A DNA stretch of 64,000 nt from Chitinophagaceae bacterium. GTDB lineage: Bacteria; Bacteroidota; Bacteroidia; Chitinophagales; Chitinophagaceae. The position numbers and the translations under genes were made by a program. The notes under the pieces are model-generated. The model searched no databases. It saw only the letters and a list, made by a program, of their open reading frames with translations, and was not told where the DNA came from. The stretch spans positions 682,001-746,000 of the forward strand of contig JADKIE010000002.1 of the NCBI GenBank assembly GCA_016721385.1, in the 5' to 3' direction. This document shows positions 58,995 through 64,000 of this stretch, piece by piece. Numbering within the stretch: the first letter of the stretch is position 1; each line of letters starts with the position of its first letter.

Positions 58995-59926
58995 ATGGGC
59001 CGTTTTCAAATTTTAAAAGCTTAATGAAGTTGCACCGCAACCAATTAGTGCTTACCTATTTTTTATTTTCATTAGAAATGCTGGGTGCGTTGTTACGTCC
59101 TTTTCTTTTAGGTGTGGCAATAAACGATTTATTAAAAGGTAGTTATCAGGTTTTAATTGTTTTATCTGTGGTACATATTGTTTGGTTAATTATTGGTACC
59201 ATACGCCATATGTACGATACCAGAACATACAGCGCTATTTATGTGTCGTTGGTAACAAAATTTTTAAGCCGCCGAAATACAAAATCAGATGTAAGTAAAC
59301 TTAGTGCACACAGTACACTTGCCCGGGAGTTTGTTGATTTTTTAGAATTTGATTTGGTATATGTTATTGAAGCTGCGTACAATTTAATAGGTTCGCTTAT
59401 TTTGCTTTTCTTTTACGAATCGTCTGTAGTTATAATGTGTTTATCTGTTTTAATACCAGTTGTTTTAATAAGCAGAGTATATGGTAGGCGTATGCAGTAC
59501 CTAACTAAAAAGAAAAACGATGAGTTGGAAAATCAGGTAAATATCATAAGCACTGCCGATCATAAAACACTTACAAAGCATTACAACAACTTACGTAGCT
59601 GGCAAATAAAAATCAGCGATCAGGAGGCTTTTAACTTTGGCTTTATGGAGCTAATGGTAATGATTGTTTTAGGTGTTAGTTTACTTATTACTTATAAAAC
59701 ATCCGGCGCAGCAATATTAGCCGGTAATGTTGTTGGTATTTTCTTTTATGTTAGCAATTTTGCAAAGGGTTTAGAAACCATCCCTTACACCATACAGCGC
59801 CTTACCTCTTTAACCGATATTACCCGTAGAATTGAATTACAACAAGAAGATATAGATGAAAATACAACTCCAAGAAATGTAAAAATTATTAATAAAAAGA
59901 AATCTTGGATGGGGTTACAGGGCTAA
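58995..59926 (+). CDS. ABC-transporter-type six-helix membrane protein without ATPase (5' frameshift likely)
   Basis: An exporter-type transmembrane domain of the ABC_membrane_3 kind with about six helices (LTYFLFSLEMLGALLRPFLL, VLIVLSVVHIVWLIIGT, VVIMCLSVLIPVVLIS, GFMELMVMIVLGVSLLIT). It ends after the helices with no ATP-binding cassette. The intact frame starts at 59024; adding one A to the run at 59015-59018 would extend it to ATG 58995 (MGRFQILKSLMKLHRN). It lies 150 bp after the ATP-grasp-SET gene on the same strand, so membership of that unit is plausible but not shown. Confidence 0.72.
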
Positions 59927-59985
59927 TCTGTGTAAGCTAAGTCCGTAGTTATCTTTCAAATCAATTTTAGTTTGTATCTGGGAAA

Positions 59986-60558
59986 TTATCTTCCAAAATC
60001 ATCTTGCAGCCGCACAATATCATCTTCATCGCTTGGGTTTTGTGCATTGGTGTGTTGCCAAATTTCGGCCACAATTCCCCAGTTGTTTTCGTCGCCAATA
60101 AGGCGGTGGCGTTGGCCTTGGCTAAGTTGTACTATGTCGCCAATATTTAAATTAGTAATTTCTGTTTCTTCGTCCGTATCGCTTGTTGCCACTTTTGCTG
60201 CTCCGCCAATAAGTTTCCAAATTTCGGCACGTCGGTGATGGTATTGCCAGCTTAGTCTTTTATTAGGACCAACAATTAAAATTTTAGGGCTTAGTTTTCC
60301 TCCAATATTTATTTCTTCTTTAGTAAGATGAGGAAAAAACAACGCTATAAATTTCTCGGCATCTTTTTCATCCAACACAAAAAAGCCACCCCAGGGCCGT
60401 TTATCATCTGTTGCAATTACAGATAAATGATGTTTATCCAGAAAATTTTTTACATCACTAAAAACAACCTCTTGTATATCTGCAATATTATCTATCACTA
60501 TAAAATATTTTTTCAAAGATAGTAATTGAACTGCACTGTAATTTATGTGCCGATGCAA
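59986..60558 (-). CDS. Cupin protein (mannose-6-phosphate-isomerase-like)
   Basis: A 190-residue protein with a C-terminal cupin barrel: GPNKRLSWQYHHRRAEIWKL (metal His/Glu), NIGDIVQLSQGQRHRLIG, WGIVAEIWQH. This is the pattern of the type II phosphomannose isomerase domain, found fused to GMP in ManC. Upstream helical segment (FFVLDEKDAEKFIALFFPHL) is not catalytic in that family. Isomerase activity is uncertain. The start is unclear: ATG 60558 or GTG near residue 20. Confidence 0.75.
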   Translation of the reverse strand: MHRHINYSAVQLLSLKKYFIVIDNIADIQEVVFSDVKNFLDKHHLSVIATDDKRPWGGFFVLDEKDAEKFIALFFPHLTKEEINIGGKLSPKILIVGPNKRLSWQYHHRRAEIWKLIGGAAKVATSDTDEETEITNLNIGDIVQLSQGQRHRLIGDENNWGIVAEIWQHTNAQNPSDEDDIVRLQDDFGR

Positions 60559-60618
60559 TAAAATATATTAAAACATATAATATTATGTATATTTTTATAG
60601 CAACCTTAAACCTTTATT

Positions 60619-61350
60619 ATGGAACAACAACACAAAGATGCCAATGCGGTAGTATCATACTTGCAATTACGGCAGTTAATAGGTGTGCTTGGTATATCGT
60701 TACCATTTGTATTAATATTAGGCACCAATGTTTTTGGCGGTTGCAGCAAAATACAGCCATCAATCAGCCATTATTATAGTGTTATGCATATTGTTTTTAC
60801 GGGTACGCTTTGTGTATTGGGTGGTTTTTTAATTACTTACCGTGGTAACAGCCATTACAAATACGAAAACATGGTTAGTAATTTTGCCGGCATTTTTGCT
60901 TTTGGGGTAGCCATGTTTCCTACATCGTTCAGTGGTTTTAACAGCAGCGATGCTGCATGTCAATATATTTATTTAATGCCCGATAATAGTTTGCCTAAAT
61001 ACGTAAACAACCTGCATTTTATTTTTGCCGCTTTGTTATTTACATGCTTTGTTATTTTTTGTGTAAAGATTTTTCAGGATGCAGATGAAGGCGTAATGGA
61101 TGCAAAGAAAAAGCGAAGGAATAAAATTTACAAAGGATGTGGTATTGCTATTTTGCTGAGTATTTTATCTATTGCCGCTATAACCATTTACGAAAAAGTA
61201 AGTGGTAAAACTGTTTTTCCGTATTATGTTTTCGTGTTTGAAACCACCTCTTTATTACCGTTTGGTTTTTCGTGGCTATTAAAAGGTTCTGTAAATTGGA
61301 AAAACTCTAAAAGCGCAATGGTGAGGAAGGTTGTAGGAGTGGTGAGGTAA
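60619..61350 (+). CDS. Six-helix membrane protein (DUF998-like)
   Basis: A 243-residue integral membrane protein with about six hydrophobic segments (LIGVLGISLPFVLILGTN, HIVFTGTLCVLGGFLITY, NFAGIFAFGVAMFPTSF, LHFIFAALLFTCFVIFC). The layout, with a Cys pair NVFGGCS and FNSSDAACQYIY, resembles DUF998-like proteins. No function. Starts ATG 60619 (MEQQHKDANAV). Confidence 0.7.
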   Translation: MEQQHKDANAVVSYLQLRQLIGVLGISLPFVLILGTNVFGGCSKIQPSISHYYSVMHIVFTGTLCVLGGFLITYRGNSHYKYENMVSNFAGIFAFGVAMFPTSFSGFNSSDAACQYIYLMPDNSLPKYVNNLHFIFAALLFTCFVIFCVKIFQDADEGVMDAKKKRRNKIYKGCGIAILLSILSIAAITIYEKVSGKTVFPYYVFVFETTSLLPFGFSWLLKGSVNWKNSKSAMVRKVVGVVR

Positions 61351-61422
61351 GGGTTGTTATTAGAAAATAGTAATTTGTAGCGTATATTTATATGTTGTGT
61401 GTAATTTTTAACGACCACCCTA

Positions 61423-62013
61423 ATGTATCATCCAGACGACTTTCTTGAACGAATAAGACAGACGGAAATAAATAAACTGAATAAGCTTTCATTAACAAAG
61501 TTATTCTCCAATATGCATATTGAAACTACTAAAGAATTTAAAGGCCCTAAAAATATAAAAGAGGTCTTGACAGAAAAAAAATTCAAACATGATTCTACAT
61601 CAAAGTACTGGCTTTTGATTTTTGCAGTTTTCATATCGTCAAAAGCTATTAGAGACACTTTCTTTAAAAGTAACACGGACACATCTTTACTAGTATTGGA
61701 ATATATTTTATCTGTAGTTTTTTTCTTCGGAGCTATTAATCAATTCTTTTTTAATAAGCCCCTTAACTATAACATACTAGTTAACAAAACCAAAATTGAG
61801 ATCGAAAAACAAACATTCCTTTGGAAAGACATTTACGAAACCGCAATCCTTACAAAAGGTGGAGGAAAAACTAAAAGGCAGTACTTCATCATTGCGATGA
61901 AAGACATGAATACTTATGAAATATTTGAGCTGAAAAATTTTACTCATTATTGGGATTTTGGCGCTACACTTTCAAAATATATTGAGCATTTAAAACCAAC
62001 AGCAGGCCAATAA
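61423..62013 (+). CDS. Orphan membrane protein flanked by inverted repeats
   Basis: A 196-residue protein: a basic N-terminal helix (FLERIRQTEINKLNKL), two membrane segments (YWLLIFAVFISSKAI and LLVLEYILSVVFFFGA) and a C-terminal beta region (YNILVNKTKIEIEKQTFLW) like a small PH-type domain. No family recognised. A 15-bp inverted repeat (one mismatch) brackets it at 61392-61406 and 62014-62028. Confidence 0.6.
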   Translation: MYHPDDFLERIRQTEINKLNKLSLTKLFSNMHIETTKEFKGPKNIKEVLTEKKFKHDSTSKYWLLIFAVFISSKAIRDTFFKSNTDTSLLVLEYILSVVFFFGAINQFFFNKPLNYNILVNKTKIEIEKQTFLWKDIYETAILTKGGGKTKRQYFIIAMKDMNTYEIFELKNFTHYWDFGATLSKYIEHLKPTAGQ

Positions 62014-62335
62014 AACTACACACAACATCAGGTTTGCTGCAAGGCTGGCTGGACGTTGGAGCAATGGTCATTTTATCGCTGTTGTGCTTCATCTGGGCTG
62101 GACGTTCAATCCTGGGCTTTTGTTTGTTAACCTGTACTTTTATATCTTTAATCAGCAGCGGTTCCGGGCGGACGGAATACTAATTCCAAACCTTCTGTAA
62201 GCCCTGCCCGTTGGTAGCAATTCTAATTAAATTCAAAGCTTATTTTGATTTATGTAAATACCTTTTAAATGCTTGACCCAATTTATGATATATTCATTTT
62301 AAGAAACACACACCAATAACAATTAGTACATTTTT
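62014..62335. other. Long spacer with GGGCTGGACG-type motifs
   Basis: 322 bp with no gene. It has ATCTGGGCTGGACGTTCAAT, GGCTGGCTGGACGTTGGA and TTCCGGGCGGACGGAATAC, with CGGGC ... GCCCG as stem arms, and ends in CCCGTTGGTAGC. It could be an attC-like recombination site or a degenerate cassette boundary; neither is proven. Confidence 0.4.
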
Positions 62336-62761
62336 ATGAAACATTCCTTTTCATTTCTTTTGATTTTAGTAATCTCAAGTTGTTCTCAAACAAAAAATAT
62401 AGATAGAACATCAATTAGTGACAACGAAAGTTTTGTTATCACTGAAATTTCTACAGACAAAACTTATGGATTGACTTCTAAAAACCCAGTTGAAGTTGGT
62501 GGAAATAATGGTAATAGCGGTCCATCAAATGAAAGGAAATACTTAAATATGCTGGCTGGTCCAAATGGGGAGAAAATAAGCTATTTTAGGGCAGGTAGTT
62601 GTTGTCCTGTTAAAAGTAAAAAAGGCTTTATGGGTTACGCAATGCTTGATAATTATAGAGTAACTTGGGAAGGTACAATAGATACTGTTTCTATTTATAT
62701 TAATATGTATGACAAGGGTGTATTAAAAGCACCAGTTGGCTTTACAATTAAGAAGGACTGA
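62336..62761 (+). CDS. Small lipoprotein of a family sometimes misnamed KDO-8-P aldolase
   Basis: A 141-residue lipoprotein (lipobox VISSC). The core has KNPVEVGGNNGNSGPSNERK, YLNMLAGPNGEKISYFR and GSCCPVKSKKGFMGYAML, ending TWEGTIDTVSIYINMYD. I recall this family as labelled 2-dehydro-3-deoxyphosphooctonate aldolase in some genomes, which I think is wrong because the TIM-barrel is missing and it is far too short. True role unknown. The SCC pair is a good site for metal or redox chemistry. Confidence 0.65.
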   Translation: MKHSFSFLLILVISSCSQTKNIDRTSISDNESFVITEISTDKTYGLTSKNPVEVGGNNGNSGPSNERKYLNMLAGPNGEKISYFRAGSCCPVKSKKGFMGYAMLDNYRVTWEGTIDTVSIYINMYDKGVLKAPVGFTIKKD

Positions 62762-63048
62762 GTAAATTGAATTTATTCCTGAATTGAGAGAAGAACTGCT
62801 ACCAACAAAAGTATTGCTGGCAAATGGGGCAGACGGAAGATCAATGAGCTGTAAATCAGTAATGCACTGCATCCCGGCTTGACGGAAGTTTGCTCAGCGG
62901 ACAATTGTAAACTTGTAGTTTTAAATCACTATTCGGCTGCAGTTCCGGGCTTGACGATCAATGAATATCCCATCTGCAGCAATACTCGGTCGTTAGCAGC
63001 AAAAGTTAACTCCGTTCAATTCGGGTTATAGTTACTTTTAAAATTAAG
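62762..63048. other. Long spacer with repeated GGCTTGACG-type motifs
   Basis: 287 bp with no gene. GGGGCAGACGGAAGATCAAT, TCCCGGCTTGACGGAAG and TTCCGGGCTTGACGATCAAT are variants of the motif in 62014-62335. A hairpin with arms GCTGCAG / CTGCAGC surrounds the last one, and TCGTTAGC stands 43 bp before the next ATG. Confidence 0.4.
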
Positions 63049-63984
63049 ATGAAACTTAAAAAGTTAAATAAATTACTCGTTGTTAGCCTGATTTGTTTTA
63101 TGCTATTTACAACTGCATATTCACAGGATTTATCCGGTTACTGGCAGGGTAGATTTAGAACCGATCAAAGACTTAACGGGGCTAGTAAAACCTTTTTTAT
63201 GAATATGGTGTTAATTCAAAACGGCCGGAAAATAGAGGGTCGTTTTAGTAATTCGGCATTAGATTTCCCAAACAATCCTGATGTTGTGTACGAAATATCG
63301 GGCATTATTGGAAAAAAGGAAAAGATACCTTCACGATTAATTCGTGGTAATATTTTATACAGCAGATTATTTGATGAAGTGGCTGAATATTTTTTATCTC
63401 TTGATGAGATAAAATATGATAAAAATGATTCGATTGAAGTGTTATATGGCAATTGGTCGGCAAACGGACTTATACCTCTTCGCAGTGATGGTTTTGCCGG
63501 ATCTTTTTGGGTAAGCAGGATACGCAGAAGTGATACTTTAAAAAAAGATATCGTCATGGATACCAGCTTAGCTTATCATTCCACCGATACAATTGTTAAA
63601 GAACCGGATATTGTGTTGATCCCTGCACAAATGGCAAAAAGAAAAAATTCTGAGGAGGGCCGCATAAAGGTAAATACAAAAAAAATTACTTTAAATATAT
63701 ACGACAATGGCACTGTTGACGGGGACACCGTAAGTGTTTTTTTTAATGGCAAGCTTCTATTGAGTCATCAGTTGGTTTCTGAAAAACCAATTACCCTAAA
63801 TCTTGAGCTTGAGGAAAGTTTGGTTAAAAATGAAATAATTTTGTTTGCTGAAAACCTGGGAAGCATATCACCCAATACCGCTCTTATTATCGTAAATGCC
63901 GGAGATAAACGCTATGAATTATTTTCCAATGCCGATTTGGGAAAAAATGCAGTATTGGTAATTGAGTATCATCTGAATGAATAA
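63049..63984 (+). CDS. Secreted protein of unknown function
   Basis: A 311-residue exported protein (KLLVVSLICFMLFTTAYSQ signal). The first domain (LSGYWQGRFRTDQRL, FMNMVLIQNGRKIEGRF) resembles small lipocalin-like sugar or lipid modules. The C terminus (LNIYDNGTVDGDTVSVFFNG, KPITLNLELEESLVKNEI, SPNTALIIVNAGDKRYEL) is a domain common in Bacteroidota exported proteins. No function known. It stands after the second motif-bearing spacer. Confidence 0.6.
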   Translation: MKLKKLNKLLVVSLICFMLFTTAYSQDLSGYWQGRFRTDQRLNGASKTFFMNMVLIQNGRKIEGRFSNSALDFPNNPDVVYEISGIIGKKEKIPSRLIRGNILYSRLFDEVAEYFLSLDEIKYDKNDSIEVLYGNWSANGLIPLRSDGFAGSFWVSRIRRSDTLKKDIVMDTSLAYHSTDTIVKEPDIVLIPAQMAKRKNSEEGRIKVNTKKITLNIYDNGTVDGDTVSVFFNGKLLLSHQLVSEKPITLNLELEESLVKNEIILFAENLGSISPNTALIIVNAGDKRYELFSNADLGKNAVLVIEYHLNE

Positions 63985-64000
63985 CTTTGAGAAAAACTGC

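Noticed and set aside
62014..63048. CRISPR array
   Set aside because: Motifs are irregularly spaced, vary in sequence and no cas gene is near.

Overview
The window is AT-rich chromosomal DNA from a member of the Bacteroidota, most likely close to the Chitinophagaceae. The evidence is: a type IX secretion C-terminal signal on the M1 peptidase; Bacteroidota-type -7 boxes (TAnnTTTG) and no Shine-Dalgarno sequences; family-restricted genes (DUF4834, DUF2330, CRTAC1-type FG-GAP protein with a vanadium haloperoxidase, PFOR with a dihydroorotate-dehydrogenase-like partner); and lipoproteins of the usual Bacteroidota style. No phage, plasmid, CRISPR or complete insertion sequence is visible.

Layout. 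1-5.3 kb: rho (cut by the left edge) divergent from asnS, then a methyltransferase, tRNA-Asn, a Rieske protein and hflX. 5.5-11.8 kb: a SurA/PpiC-type periplasmic foldase and the rimP-nusA-infB operon, with a terminator-like hairpin directly before rimP. 12-21 kb: small membrane proteins, a HAD phosphatase, envelope enzymes (lytic transglycosylase, M1 peptidase, GH25 lysozyme), and a MerC / SCO / Fur metal-related group sharing a palindromic candidate operator. 21-30 kb: DUF2330 plus an isolated RnfD-like protein, a biotin-dependent acyl-CoA carboxylase operon (BCCP, biotin carboxylase, carboxyltransferase), and VOC and SRPBCC proteins. 29.8-37.8 kb: a redox operon with a GltD-like Fe-S flavoprotein, pyruvate:ferredoxin oxidoreductase, an RDD/ChaN-like fusion and a DHOD-like flavoprotein. 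38-50.6 kb: pfkB, FrnE-like oxidoreductase, TerB-like protein, polA with two in-frame palindromic elements, a proline iminopeptidase, a truncated esterase, a repeat lipoprotein, an orphan ParA pair, and uvrB. 50.6-55.6 kb: a CRTAC1-like FG-GAP protein, a vanadium haloperoxidase/PAP2 enzyme, and DUF3820. 55.7-60 kb: a SET protein, an ATP-grasp ligase, an ATP-grasp-SET fusion and an ABC-type membrane domain without ATPase; this is the best candidate for an undescribed system. 60-64 kb: a cupin, membrane proteins and small orphan genes separated by long non-coding spacers with repeated GGGCTGGACG-like motifs, resembling a degenerate cassette array.

Important caveat. Thirteen otherwise convincing genes (rho, asnS, infB, the DUF4834 gene, a META-like lipoprotein, the M1 peptidase, PFOR, polA, the proline iminopeptidase, parA, the repeat lipoprotein, the CRTAC1-like gene and probably the ABC membrane gene) each carry one single-base frameshift, mostly in a homopolymer. 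Ten look like deletions and three like insertions. Several are essential genes, so I read these as sequencing or assembly errors and annotate the genes across the shift. All motif statements come from reading the translations; no database search was run.
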